Below are positions 45,877 through 55,390 of a stretch of 64,000 bases of DNA, piece by piece. Within the stretch, counting starts at the first letter, position 1. The number at the start of each line of letters is the position of its first letter. Source of the stretch: Planctomycetaceae bacterium. Lineage in GTDB: Bacteria > Planctomycetota > Planctomycetia > Planctomycetales > Planctomycetaceae. The stretch is taken from positions 1 to 64,000 of the forward strand of contig JABISG010000147.1 of the NCBI GenBank assembly GCA_018699955.1, given 5' to 3'. A program made the position numbers and the translations under genes. The notes beneath the pieces are model-generated. The model was not told the origin of the DNA and did not search any database. It saw only the letters and a program-made list of their open reading frames with translations.

Positions 45877-47205
45877 TCAACCCATCACTTCAACAATGGG
45901 TGTGGGGTCGGAAACCAAATGTGCCGGGCGGCCCTGCGGGGTGTACAGCAGCTTGTCGGGATTGACGCCCAATTTGCGGTAAATGGTCGAGGCGAAGTTC
46001 TCGGGCGATTTGACGTTATCGACGGCCGAATAACCGGCGCGGTCGGTTGCACCGACGACTGTTCCGCCCGGCGTTCCGCCGCCGGCCATTAACACCGACA
46101 TGGCATTGGACCAATGATCGCGTCCGCCACGGGAGTTCACTTTGGGCGTCCGCCCGAACTCGCCCAGCATGACAACGAGCGTCGAATCCAGCATGCCGCG
46201 ATCGTCCAAATCGTCGATGAGCGCCGCAACCGATTGATCGAGGCCCGGCATGCGTGAGTTGAACCGCGAGAAGATGTCGCCGTGATGATCCCAACCCCCT
46301 TCGTACAGCGTGATGAACGGCACGCCGGATTCGACCAACCGTCGCGCCAACAGCGCCCGTTGCCCGAATGCATCACGGCCGTATTTGTCGCGGAGGGAGT
46401 CCGATTCGGAGGCGATGTCAAATGCCTTCTGAGCCTCGGGCGAGGTGACCAGATCCATGCCCTGTTGATAATAGGTGTCGAGTCCTGCGACGGGGTCGGC
46501 TGCCACCGGTTGTTCGATTCGCGGCAGATGATCGACCAACTTTCGCAAATCGGCACGATGGGTGAAGCGGTCGTTGGAAAGTCCTTCGGGCAATGCGACA
46601 TCGCGAACGCGAAAATTTGCGCTCGATGGGTTGTCTGAAACGACAAACGGGGCATACTTCGCACCCAGAAAATTCGGGCCGCCCGAACGCGACATTCGCG
46701 GCATCGAAAAGTACGCCGGCAGGCTGGCAGCCGACTGTCGCTCGTATGCCGTCACCGAACCGAGGCTGGGATGAAAGCTCACAAACGCGCCGCAGCCAAC
46801 GGGAATACGCGGCGGAGAACCGGTCATCATGTAGTGGTTGCCCGCGCCGTGATTTCCCTGGTTGTGCCGGATTGAGCGAATGATGGCGTAGCGATCAAGT
46901 CGCTCGGCAAGCTTGCGGCAGTGTTTCGAAAACTGAACACCGGGCAACTTGGTTGAGATGGCTTCGAAGTCGCCGCGGATCTCCGCAGGCGCTGCCGGTT
47001 TGGGATCGAATGTTTCGTAATGTGAAGGGCCGCCGTCCAGCCAGATGAGAATGCAGCTTTTGGCCTTTGCGGTCGGCTTATTCCCCTCGGCAGCGTTGCT
47101 GCGCAGTCGCAGCGCGTTGGCCAACCCGCCGCCCAGCAGCGAACCCAACCCGAGTTGCAGGCAGTTGCGTCGCGAGAATCCTTCACAATTCCGATGTCCC
47201 ACCAT
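45877..47205 (-). CDS. DUF1501 family protein (second)
   Basis: A 442-residue DUF1501 protein. SRRNCLQLGLGSLLGGGL is a Tat-like signal. Landmarks: CILIWLDGGPSHYETFDPKP, ITLYEGGWDHHGD, MLGEFGRTPKVNSRGGRDHW and GVNPDKLLYTPQGRP. It differs from the 5621 copy in length and ends but keeps the same core. AAGGA precedes the ATG. It is the middle gene of a three-gene operon. Confidence 0.92.
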   Translation of the reverse strand: MVGHRNCEGFSRRNCLQLGLGSLLGGGLANALRLRSNAAEGNKPTAKAKSCILIWLDGGPSHYETFDPKPAAPAEIRGDFEAISTKLPGVQFSKHCRKLAERLDRYAIIRSIRHNQGNHGAGNHYMMTGSPPRIPVGCGAFVSFHPSLGSVTAYERQSAASLPAYFSMPRMSRSGGPNFLGAKYAPFVVSDNPSSANFRVRDVALPEGLSNDRFTHRADLRKLVDHLPRIEQPVAADPVAGLDTYYQQGMDLVTSPEAQKAFDIASESDSLRDKYGRDAFGQRALLARRLVESGVPFITLYEGGWDHHGDIFSRFNSRMPGLDQSVAALIDDLDDRGMLDSTLVVMLGEFGRTPKVNSRGGRDHWSNAMSVLMAGGGTPGGTVVGATDRAGYSAVDNVKSPENFASTIYRKLGVNPDKLLYTPQGRPAHLVSDPTPIVEVMG

Positions 47206-47268
47206 GAATTCATCCTTATTTGGTTGAAGCGAACGTTTGGAGCGCTCCGCTTTCGCGTCGCGGCTGAC

Positions 47269-49764
47269 CTAGTTTTTGAACACAAACTCTGGCGTATTCA
47301 GCAGCGCCCAGAGTAGATCTTCGGTCGCGATGCGGCGGTTTGTCCCCTCTTTGTCGAAAAGACCGGTGCCGATTCTCAACTCTTCGGTGTCGGGAAACCG
47401 CGAGTAAACGAGCAAATACAATTCCTCGACAATCTTGGCCGGTGTCTGTTTGGCGTCGGCAAGTTTTGCGGCGCGGCCTTTATCACTGGTTGCTTTGCTA
47501 TACAGGTTTCGCGCATTCATCAGATGCAAAGCCTGGACGATCGTCGTGTCGCCGGTTCGTTCGCAGGGCGGATCCTGGTTCGGATCGGGGCGGCCGAACG
47601 CGTCCAGAAAGATCGACTCGATGCGGTGTGTCCACAATTCCTTCGCCAGAGAACCGGCCGGCATGGCTGCGAAAGTTTCCGGAACGTCGGTGATGGCGGT
47701 GATGGCGTCGAGCAGAACTTCCGCCCGCAATCGCTGCCGGTAATATCGTGAGTAGTTTCGCGTATCGACCACGTTCCGCTCGTTGGGAAGGGAACCCAAT
47801 CCATACACGTGAGAGTTGGCAATGCGGCGGATGAGTTTTTTTAAGTCGAACTTCTGTGCGCGAAAGTCGGCGGCAAGCGCGTCGAGCAGCGGACCATTGG
47901 ACGGCGGGTTCGTTCCCCGCAAATCATCGACCGGATCGACAATTCCGCGACCCATCATGTCGGCCCACACACGGTTCACCATCACCTTGGCAAAGTACGG
48001 GTTCTCCTCTGAAGTAATCCACGCCGCCAGTGCAGCGCGGGGATCTTCGCCTTCGGCAATTGGTGGTGCATTTCCGATCAACGGTCGCGGTTGCATGACT
48101 GCGCCGGTGAGCGGGTGTTTGACGCTGCCGGTTGATCGGTTGAAGATGAACTCCTCCGAACCCGAAATTGGGGCGGAGATTCCGGTTCCCTTGCGGCCCA
48201 CTTGTGCAAAGTAAGCGGCGAAGCTGTAGAAGTCGTTCTGCCCCCACACCTCAAACGGATGATGATGGCAACGGGCACATTCCAACCGGACGCCCAGAAA
48301 TAACTGGCTGACGATGGTCGTCAGGTCTTCGGGCGAACGACGATCGCGAAACATGGTCACAGCGCCGTTGCGAAACGAACTGCCCTTGGCTGAAATCAGC
48401 TCACGCGTGAATTGATCGAGCGGCTTGTTCTTGCGAAACGAGTCGCGAATCCAGTAGTCGTAGTTCAGCGTCGCCTTGATGCCGACGTGATACGGATTCG
48501 GCCGCAGCAAATCGGCCCACTTGTTGGCCCAGTGCTCGGCAAATTCTGGCTCGGCCAGCAAGCGATCGACAAGTTGCTCGCGTTTTTTCGGCGAGCCATC
48601 TTTGAGGAAGGCCCGCGTCTCTGCTGGAGTTGGCAGGCGGCCGATGATGTCGATGGTGGCCCGTCGCAGAAAGCGTTGATCCGCCGCCGGCTCCGAGGGG
48701 TACAGTCTCAACCGTTCCAGTTTCTGCCAGACGTGTTTGTCGATAAAATTCTTCTGCGGCAGTTTCTTGTAATATTCCGGAGAGACATCGCCGGCCAACG
48801 GGACTGCGATGTTGCAGACGGTGATCTGATCCAGGAAGCGGGCCATCACCGCGGCGTCGCCGGTAATTGTACCGGCGGAAATCAATCCGTCGGCGTTCAC
48901 GCTGGCGATGGCCGACTCGTTCGATTGATACATGCTCAATCGCGTCACGTCGCGCTGGGAGCCGTCCGAATACCATGCCGTCACCAGCAACTGCTGTTGT
49001 TCTTTGTTTTCGAGAACGCGGTCGCCCGGTTCGATTGTCACGCGTTCGAGAGTTGGCGTCCCCTCCACGCGGCGAACCGCTCCGCCGTCAATCCATCGCA
49101 ACATGGTCTGGTAGTGTTCACCCTCGAATTCGAGCCGCTTTCCTCCACCGTGTGGAGCGACCGACGTTGCTTTTTTTAGCAACAAACTTGCTTCGGGGTC
49201 GCCGAGAAACAGCCGCCGGCCGCGTGCTTCTTTGGTGAGCGCATCGTGATCGAAGTTTGGATCGAAACCGAGCAACGATAGTTGAAACCCATTCTGTCCG
49301 CGTGCTTTCCCGTGGCACGCTCCTTGATTGCAACCCTGCCGCACAAGGATCGGCTGGATGTCGCGCTCGAAATCGACCGGCAAGATGCCGGTGGCCTCAG
49401 TCACTTTCACGCTGACTTCTGCTTGCTGTCCGCCCGCCTGTACAAGAATCCGCCCTTCGCCATCACCTGTCGGCATGACGATTCCACGTTCGTTAACCTG
49501 CGCGATATTCGGTGTCAGCGACTGATATGTCGCGGCACGTGTGAGATCGAACAGTCGGCCGGACGCATCGCTGCCGGTTACCAGGATCTGCTGTTTTGCC
49601 GCATGTCCCCGCAGGCTGAACGCAGCGGGCAAAAGCTGCAGCTTCGCGACGGAGTTGTTGTCTGCCGAAACGTCAGCAGCGCCGGCACGATTTTGTCCGA
49701 CGAATGCCAGCAGCAGCAGCACGGCACTCGTTCGCCAAATGCACATGTCTCGTTGGTTCTTCAT
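47269..49764 (-). CDS. BIG2 / cytochrome-like / DUF1549 / DUF1553 protein
   Basis: An 831-residue exported protein. Residues 1-30 are a signal peptide. Two bacterial Ig-like (BIG2) domains, at about 35-120 and again before DUF1549, flank a cytochrome-like region whose cysteines are CNQGACH. DUF1549 (RATIDIIGRLPTP, ADLLRPNPYHVG) carries a CARCHHHP motif, and DUF1553 (NPYFAKVMVNRVWADMMGRG, ILD-type ending) completes it. Start at 49764 rather than 49800 because it gives a normal signal peptide. It heads an operon with DUF1501 and PPC genes. Confidence 0.9.
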   Translation of the reverse strand: MKNQRDMCIWRTSAVLLLLAFVGQNRAGAADVSADNNSVAKLQLLPAAFSLRGHAAKQQILVTGSDASGRLFDLTRAATYQSLTPNIAQVNERGIVMPTGDGEGRILVQAGGQQAEVSVKVTEATGILPVDFERDIQPILVRQGCNQGACHGKARGQNGFQLSLLGFDPNFDHDALTKEARGRRLFLGDPEASLLLKKATSVAPHGGGKRLEFEGEHYQTMLRWIDGGAVRRVEGTPTLERVTIEPGDRVLENKEQQQLLVTAWYSDGSQRDVTRLSMYQSNESAIASVNADGLISAGTITGDAAVMARFLDQITVCNIAVPLAGDVSPEYYKKLPQKNFIDKHVWQKLERLRLYPSEPAADQRFLRRATIDIIGRLPTPAETRAFLKDGSPKKREQLVDRLLAEPEFAEHWANKWADLLRPNPYHVGIKATLNYDYWIRDSFRKNKPLDQFTRELISAKGSSFRNGAVTMFRDRRSPEDLTTIVSQLFLGVRLECARCHHHPFEVWGQNDFYSFAAYFAQVGRKGTGISAPISGSEEFIFNRSTGSVKHPLTGAVMQPRPLIGNAPPIAEGEDPRAALAAWITSEENPYFAKVMVNRVWADMMGRGIVDPVDDLRGTNPPSNGPLLDALAADFRAQKFDLKKLIRRIANSHVYGLGSLPNERNVVDTRNYSRYYRQRLRAEVLLDAITAITDVPETFAAMPAGSLAKELWTHRIESIFLDAFGRPDPNQDPPCERTGDTTIVQALHLMNARNLYSKATSDKGRAAKLADAKQTPAKIVEELYLLVYSRFPDTEELRIGTGLFDKEGTNRRIATEDLLWALLNTPEFVFKN

Positions 49765-50068
49765 ATCGCCCGGCGGGAGAAGAGGTAAGCGGTGGGTCAT
49801 GGGCAGGACGGCAGTACACGCCGAGAGCGTAGACTGCTGTTGCTCCAGTATAACGCCCGAGCAGAGTCTCTCTCAATAGCAACGGCCCACAAACTCCCGT
49901 AACCGCAGGGGTTACCATTGCCGTTTCACCGGGCTTTTCCGGCGGCATGTCGTGACCCGTGTCATCGCCCCTTTCATGATCGAACGCCCTTTGATGATCG
50001 AACAAGGTCAGCGCGGCAGGAAGCAATCGGACCGCATGAATCCGGCCGGAGCGAATCAGTGGTTCCAC
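49765..50068. other. 304-base gap with no gene
   Basis: Holds the promoter of the BIG2/DUF1549 operon and the end of the TIMP-like gene. Near 50031-50047 a sequence ACCGCATGAATCCGG resembles the palindromic repeat at 43330. No coding feature seen. Confidence 0.35.
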
Positions 50069-50494
50069 CTACTCGCTTTTGGGCGTCTTGCCTTCACCTA
50101 GCACTTTGATGTCGGCTGCGGCCAAAGCGAGGGGCTTGGTTCGCGAACAGATGATGGTGTAGAGGGGGATCGGCTTGATTTCGTCTTCCTTGGGCCGGTA
50201 GCTGTATAGCAGGTACGATTTTCCCTTCTTGAATGTGTAGCCACAGCCGGCACCGCTGTTCGGCGTCAACACGGTCTCTGTCTTGCCATTCGTCCCCTTC
50301 CAGGTGCGGGCAATTTCAAACGTGACCTTGAAGTAATACTTCTTGAAGGGTTCGATCTTAGTGACTTTGCCGCTGAAGACCGCGGTGGAGTGTTTCAGCG
50401 ACTCTTTCGTCGTCGGCACCCGACCACACGAACAAGCTTGGGCAATTGACGCGCTCATCAGAATCAATGAAAAGACCGCAAGCTGCAATCGCAT
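50069..50494 (-). CDS. TIMP/NTR-like secreted protein
   Basis: A 141-residue exported protein. Signal peptide residues 1-18, so the mature chain would begin CSCGRVPTTKE, as in tissue inhibitor of metalloproteinase-type NTR domains. Following strands (AVFSGKVTKIE, FKVTFEIARTWKG) and CGYTFKKGKSYLLYSY fit the OB-like NTR fold, and further Cys (C in TIICSR) could make a disulfide. The second of two ATGs is chosen because GGAG is seven bases before it. Bacterial members may inhibit peptidases, not tested. Confidence 0.65.
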   Translation of the reverse strand: MRLQLAVFSLILMSASIAQACSCGRVPTTKESLKHSTAVFSGKVTKIEPFKKYYFKVTFEIARTWKGTNGKTETVLTPNSGAGCGYTFKKGKSYLLYSYRPKEDEIKPIPLYTIICSRTKPLALAAADIKVLGEGKTPKSE

Positions 50495-50625
50495 AGCCAT
50501 GCTCCAGGGATGAATGGGGTTGGTTGCCACTGTGACGGTTCCGGGGCGGAGATCGTTCCACAAAAACCAAATGGCAACGTGGAGTTCAGCAACAAACCCT
50601 TGCTTGCGCGGCGGGCCGGTTTTGT

Positions 50626-51696
50626 TTACTTCATCGAATACGTTTCGTATTCGCGGTCGCAGGGTGTGCCGCGGGTGATGTGCATGCGGCATTCTTGCGG
50701 TTCGATAATGACCGAGAACACCGTTTGCCAGAAGCCGGTGTTCTCGTCGTCATTCTGGTGACGGCAAATGGAACGGGGGTGATTGTCGTGATCGCGGAGG
50801 GCCGCCTTGACAGCATCCACCGTCGAGCCGCCATCGCCGGTCGATGTGAGTAGTGAATCAATACGCGACTTGCGGGGGTGCGACTCGATCAACTCGGGGA
50901 AGTCGTCGTTGATGCCGACCAGGTCCGGATGCAGACAATGATTGGTGTGCGTGACGCAGCCCGGTCCTTCATCGGTGAGGACGTGGACATTCTCCATCGT
51001 CACTTCCAGATCGGCCGGACCTTCTGGAGTGGAGAGCATGATGTTGGCCGGTATCGCGCGTTCGGCACGGCTGACCGCTTCGACCACGCCATCGAGCGAT
51101 GACGATTCGTAGATACCACGGACGGTGAAGTAATGCGGCACGCCGCGCGTTCTTGCGGGAGCGGGAAGTGTATTCAGACAGAGGCCGACACCGGCATCGT
51201 TGAAGCCGATATATGAAATCAGTCCGGCTTGCGTGACGGTTGTAAGCGCCGGTTTGCCGGTCGGCCGTCGTGTCAACACAACGGTGAATGGATCGAGCGC
51301 GACATCGTTATCCCAGTTCTGGGCAACAATGCTGCCGGCCCGCGCCGTGGGAGACAACGCCAGCGATGTGCAGCCCGCTTCCGGTTCGGCCTGCAGTTGA
51401 TTGCGAATTTGCAGCAGCATCAGGTCTTCCAGTGAAACGCGAGCCGCTTCGGCCATGCCACGAAGTTCGTTCACCGAATCGGCACTGTAGTCTTCCGCCA
51501 GTTGCATCGACTCCGCCACAACGGCCATCGCTGCGTTCTGTGAGACCCGCATCGTTCGATTGACGCGAGCGAGTGCGATCTCGCAGAAGCCGCGAATCTC
51601 TTCACCGGCCGCTTCGCCAATTTGCCGGCCCAAGTCACGCGGCGAACCGCTGACTTCAATCTCGCGGTAACGTGACGGGGCAGTGGGTGCTGGCAT
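50626..51696 (-). CDS. C45 family autoproteolytic acyltransferase/hydrolase
   Basis: A 356-residue Ntn-hydrolase related to acyl-CoA:6-APA acyltransferase. The expected autocatalytic site is Gly108-Cys109 in EPEAGCTSL, followed by AGSIVAQNWDND and FTVVLTRRPTGKPALTTVTQAGLISYIGFN in pieces, family marks. Cleavage would free Cys109 as nucleophile. GGAG lies seven bases before ATG 51696. The substrate is unknown. Same strand as the TIMP-like gene, 131 bases apart. Confidence 0.85.
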   Translation of the reverse strand: MPAPTAPSRYREIEVSGSPRDLGRQIGEAAGEEIRGFCEIALARVNRTMRVSQNAAMAVVAESMQLAEDYSADSVNELRGMAEAARVSLEDLMLLQIRNQLQAEPEAGCTSLALSPTARAGSIVAQNWDNDVALDPFTVVLTRRPTGKPALTTVTQAGLISYIGFNDAGVGLCLNTLPAPARTRGVPHYFTVRGIYESSSLDGVVEAVSRAERAIPANIMLSTPEGPADLEVTMENVHVLTDEGPGCVTHTNHCLHPDLVGINDDFPELIESHPRKSRIDSLLTSTGDGGSTVDAVKAALRDHDNHPRSICRHQNDDENTGFWQTVFSVIIEPQECRMHITRGTPCDREYETYSMK

Positions 51697-51765
51697 GAGG
51701 TGGCTCCAGTGGTGATTCAACGTTGATGATTGCAGTTGCGATGCCAAATTGTGATAGGTGGGTTG

Positions 51766-51786
51766 GGCGACACGCCAGTGGCACCC
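51766..51786. repeat. GGTGCCACTGGCG family repeat (copy 3)
   Basis: Reverse-strand copy AGGGTGCCACTGGCGTGTCG just upstream of the C45 gene and downstream of the phosphoesterase gene. The second half of the palindrome is missing. Confidence 0.6.
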
Positions 51787-51803
51787 TTTTCAAGTTAACT
51801 GCT

Positions 51804-52718
51804 TTACGTTAACTGGGGCAACTCACATTTCTTCTCGGCGGTTTCTTTACTGCCGACCGGTTGGTAGGTGAGTTTCATTTCGCCGCCGTCGATTGTCACC
51901 TTGGTGAAACCGGGGCGAAACTCCGGCAGGTTGTAACCGGGGGCCTTTTGCTGTTCCAGCTTGCGGTCGAGGTTATACAGCACGGAGGGAAAGAGGATTT
52001 CGTGGACCGGGGCGTGATCGTTCCAGCCGCGAATTCCGTTATGAAAGTGTCCGTGCATCAGCGCGAGAATACGATCTTGGTGGCGTTCGATTGTTTCGTA
52101 AAGCGTGGTTTGCCCGTGGTCCGGCTTGACGTACCAACCGCGATCCGGATGGCGATTCTTGTGTACCGGCACATGCATGCAGATTGCGACAAACATGTCG
52201 CGCTTGGCAGCGTCGCGACACTGTTGGTCGATCCACTCGATTTGTTCTGCTTCCAAAAAGCCGTCGTGCGAGTCGGTGTGCGCGTTGCCCAATAGCAGGA
52301 AACGCAGCCACTTGAGATCGACCGTGGTATCGACCGTCTTGCGGATGTACTTTTGGAATAGCGGCTGCGGATCGTGATTGCCGGGGATTTCGTGTACCGG
52401 TTTGCCGATGGACTCGCGCGTCTTCAAATAGATGGGATACTGATCCTCGCGTCCGCCATCGACGACGTCGCCCAGGTGCAGCACCAGATCGCCTTTTGAT
52501 TTTGCGACTTCGGCGGCGGTTTTCTCCCACTGTTTTGCGGCGGACGTTTTGTTGCGATAACCCAAGTGCGTATCGCTGACAACGATGAACGAAAGCGGTG
52601 GCCGTGTTTTTTCAGCGGCCTGCAAACAGCGCGGTGTCAGAATAATCGAGCCGGCACCAACGGCGGCCGTTGAAAGAAATGACCGCCGAGAGATCGCGTG
52701 CGAGTGAGCAGTTGGCAT
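51804..52718 (-). CDS. Tat-exported metallophosphoesterase
   Basis: A 304-residue calcineurin-like phosphoesterase with a Tat signal (SRRSFLSTAAVGAG). Metal motifs are VVSDTHLG, HLGDVVDGG, IPGNHD, ICMHVPVH and HGHFHNG, complete. Unlike the 28078 protein, GNHD is intact. Substrate unknown, exported to the periplasm. The VWA gene ends 94 bases upstream on the same strand. Confidence 0.87.
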   Translation of the reverse strand: MPTAHSHAISRRSFLSTAAVGAGSIILTPRCLQAAEKTRPPLSFIVVSDTHLGYRNKTSAAKQWEKTAAEVAKSKGDLVLHLGDVVDGGREDQYPIYLKTRESIGKPVHEIPGNHDPQPLFQKYIRKTVDTTVDLKWLRFLLLGNAHTDSHDGFLEAEQIEWIDQQCRDAAKRDMFVAICMHVPVHKNRHPDRGWYVKPDHGQTTLYETIERHQDRILALMHGHFHNGIRGWNDHAPVHEILFPSVLYNLDRKLEQQKAPGYNLPEFRPGFTKVTIDGGEMKLTYQPVGSKETAEKKCELPQLT

Positions 52719-52811
52719 CGAAGTTGGTTCCAGTTTGAATGTCGCAAGAGGTTCAACGAATCAGGGGGCTGACGCCCCCCGCTCGCCTGTTGATAATTCA
52801 GCTGGTTGGGG

Positions 52812-53777
52812 TCAGGGTATGTAGTGGTAGATGCCGCGGTTTCGATCTGCCAGTCCGCGCAGTATGGGTTCGCCTTCCCGATTTCCGAGAGCGAAGGTGT
52901 GGATGGAGACTCGTTGTTGCGCGAGTTTGTTCAATTCTTTCTTGGTGCGAAACTCGAAGCTGCCGTCGGTGAGGAAATAAATGACGTCGGGTTGGAACTT
53001 CATCGCCAAACGAATGGCATCGCGGGGATCGGTGTCGCCGTCGGCGCGAATTTTCGTCACCCACTTCAAGAAACGCTGTTTCGTCTCCGGCAGCGCCCGC
53101 TGCATGCTTCGAGCGGGCATCGGCACCACCTGCTGGTTGAAGAAGATAATGAAGAACTCCTGCGATTCATTCAACGCGGCGATCGATTTAACCAGCTCCA
53201 ATTTCAGCCGTTTGAACCGAGTTTTCGACGGACTGGCGTGCGGATGGTTCATGCTCAGCGAGCAATCGACGACGTAGACAAATCGTTTGCCCTGCGCGCC
53301 GATGCCAAAGAAACCGTCTCCCTGACCGTCGCCTTCGCCCGCTCCTGATCCCGTGGAATCACCGGTGCTGGCAGTCAACAGAATGCCGACGTCGTCTGCC
53401 AGTGCGCCGGACATCAGTACCTGATCCACGCTTCCGTCGATCGACGTTTCGTTCGATGAGGGTGATGTGACCTGCAAGCGACGTGGAGGCAAGGTGGACG
53501 CTGCCGCCGCTCGGCTACCGCCGGCAGCGAGCGTTGTCGGCGTGGTGGATGTCGAAAGCAGTTCGGCCGTCTGCGTCAACTGTTGGTCTGCATCATCGGC
53601 GGTCCAACGCGTATCGACGGATGCTTCCTGCTGGCGAAGCCCGCTGGATGCGAATCCGGACAGAAGCAGAATGACGCTGACATGCGCCAGCGTCGAAACG
53701 CCCAACGCGTGATACCAGGGCCGCCCCACGCTGGCCGGCGTTTGCTGTGAAAGAATGTTTCCAACGTCGATCGGCAA
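52812..53777 (-). CDS. VWA domain membrane protein
   Basis: A 321-residue protein with one membrane helix (about 30-48), a low-complexity Thr/Ser/Gly linker (50-160) and a C-terminal von Willebrand factor A domain. The MIDAS motif is DCSLS (Asp171, Ser173, Ser175), with DGDTDPRDAI and IYFLTDGSFEF completing the site. AGGAG lies eight bases before TTG 53777, which supports this non-ATG start. It may bind a ligand or partner at the cell surface. Confidence 0.82.
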   Translation of the reverse strand: MPIDVGNILSQQTPASVGRPWYHALGVSTLAHVSVILLLSGFASSGLRQQEASVDTRWTADDADQQLTQTAELLSTSTTPTTLAAGGSRAAAASTLPPRRLQVTSPSSNETSIDGSVDQVLMSGALADDVGILLTASTGDSTGSGAGEGDGQGDGFFGIGAQGKRFVYVVDCSLSMNHPHASPSKTRFKRLKLELVKSIAALNESQEFFIIFFNQQVVPMPARSMQRALPETKQRFLKWVTKIRADGDTDPRDAIRLAMKFQPDVIYFLTDGSFEFRTKKELNKLAQQRVSIHTFALGNREGEPILRGLADRNRGIYHYIP

Positions 53778-53934
53778 CCGTCCGTCTCCTGCGGATGCAA
53801 TGTTGTTGACACTGCAGACCGATTACAATTCGTGTGCAAGTAGACTAACATTTTTCTGCCGCATTGGCAAAACGTTCTCTCGCTTTGGTTCCGCAACCGA
53901 TGCGAGATTCCATTCACTGTTTCATCGGTTCAGC

Positions 53935-54906
53935 ATGACATCGCAGGTTGAAATTACCACCGGAGCGCGACTGCACTTCGGAATTCTCTCGCATGTGCCG
54001 TCCGGTGGCCGTGAGTTCGGCGGGGCCGGGTTGATGATTAACTCGCCGGGATTTCACCTCGTCGTTCAGCCAGATGACCGCGACAACATTGAAGCCGACG
54101 AGCCGTATCGCAGTCGCATCAGCCAGATTCTGGGACGTATCCGCGCGAGTACGCCAGATCGTGTGATTCCGCAGTGTCGCATTCGGGTTTCGCGTTCCAT
54201 CCCCCCACATTCCGGATTCGGGTCGGGAACTCAGTTGGGCATGGCGGTTTCGCGGGCATTGTCAATTCTGACTGGCGAGGACGAAGCGGACGGCATCACG
54301 CTGGCGCGGCGTGTTGGCCGGGGCGCGCGTTCGGCCATTGGAATCCACGGTTTCGCGCAGGGCGGATTTCTGCTCGATGCGGGAAAAGCTGACCGGGGGG
54401 AAATCGCTCCGTTGGAAGGGCGTGTGGAATTCCCATCCGACTGGCGGATAGTACTCGCCGCGCCGCGCGATGGCGCCGGCTTGTTTGGTGCCGACGAGGA
54501 GAAAGCATTCGCCCGCCTGCCGGGAATGTCGGCCACGACGACGCAGCATCTGCGGGACATCGCGACCAAGCAATTGTTGCCGACGGTCGCTGCGGCCGAC
54601 TTCGCAAACTTCAGCGAGGCACTCTATGAATTTGGCCAGATCGTCGGTAGTTACTTCGCCCCGGCGCAGGGGGGCGTTTTCGCCAACCCGTTGATGTGCA
54701 ACCTTGCGGAAGTGCTGCGTGCGCGGGGCATCCGCGGTGTCGGGCAGAGTTCGTGGGGGCCGACACTGTTCGCACTGGTCGCAGACGCCGACTCAGCCGA
54801 CAAGTTGGCCGCAGAACTTGCGGCCGACGCCACATGGCAGGCATGCCATTTTCACGTGGCCGCCGCGATGAACCACGGAGCAACCGCGCAAGTTACGGAC
54901 AGTTGA
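53935..54906 (+). CDS. beta-ribofuranosylaminobenzene 5'-phosphate synthase (GHMP-like)
   Basis: A 323-residue GHMP-superfamily enzyme. Its opening EITTGARLHFGIL, the PPHSGFGSGTQLGMAVSRAL nucleotide-loop, ARRVGRGARSAIGIHGFAQGG (in pieces) and GVGQSSWGPTLFAL match beta-RFAP synthase. That enzyme makes the first step of tetrahydromethanopterin synthesis from p-aminobenzoate and PRPP. Planctomycetes have such one-carbon genes. The frame extends 60 codons upstream but only this ATG begins the family sequence. Confidence 0.85.
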   Translation: MTSQVEITTGARLHFGILSHVPSGGREFGGAGLMINSPGFHLVVQPDDRDNIEADEPYRSRISQILGRIRASTPDRVIPQCRIRVSRSIPPHSGFGSGTQLGMAVSRALSILTGEDEADGITLARRVGRGARSAIGIHGFAQGGFLLDAGKADRGEIAPLEGRVEFPSDWRIVLAAPRDGAGLFGADEEKAFARLPGMSATTTQHLRDIATKQLLPTVAAADFANFSEALYEFGQIVGSYFAPAQGGVFANPLMCNLAEVLRARGIRGVGQSSWGPTLFALVADADSADKLAAELAADATWQACHFHVAAAMNHGATAQVTDS

Positions 54907-54913
54907 CGGGTGC

Positions 54914-54961
54914 CACTGGCGTATCGCCAGTGCCGATCATGGCGCACTGGCGATACGCCAG
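54914..54961. repeat. paired GGTGCCACTGGCG family hairpins (copies 4 and 5)
   Basis: Hairpins at 54914-54932 and 54945-54961 that are also reverse complements of each other: 16-bp arms 54917-54932 and 54945-54960, spacer 12. It lies between the beta-RFAP synthase stop (54906) and the DUF6800 stop (54996), so it could end both transcripts. Confidence 0.75.
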
Positions 54962-54995
54962 CAGCGCCCAATGTACGAGCGACAACGCAATTGGA

Positions 54996-55172
54996 TTATT
55001 TGGACGGCGCGTCTTCAAGCACGGCGAACGGGCTGATCTTCCGCGCTTTTTCCAGAATCTCGGCCTTGTCCGTCTCGTTGCTGGCCTTGGCAAACTCAGC
55101 GCGATATCTCTTCAACTTCGCTCGGCGCTTGCGTTTGCGTGCCAATTCACGACCGCGTTCCACTCGTCCCAT
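54996..55172 (-). CDS. DUF6800 basic mini-protein
   Basis: A 58-residue protein: [19 protein letters not shown]-type basic start, a KYRAEFAKA helix and [10 protein letters not shown] end, matching the planctomycete DUF6800 family. It is strongly positive, with no signal. It may bind RNA or the ribosome, which is only an inference from charge. The open frame extends 72 codons upstream but that part is not family-like; ATG 55172 is used. Confidence 0.7.
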   Translation of the reverse strand: MGRVERGRELARKRKRRAKLKRYRAEFAKASNETDKAEILEKARKISPFAVLEDAPSK

Positions 55173-55390
55173 GGGTGACTCAATTCCTAAATCTTGCGCC
55201 AGCCAGCCTTCAATCGCTGAAATGGCCGGCCGTAACGGTAACTGGCGGCAGTTCGCCTCTGCGTTTGTTGTAACAATCCGCCCGCAGACGGTCAACCGGG
55301 CGAGCAACAGGTTATCGCGGAGAGAGTCGATGTATATGATGGAGGGTGATCGATGTCTGCTGCCAAAATCCGCAGAGAAACAGCGCACGA

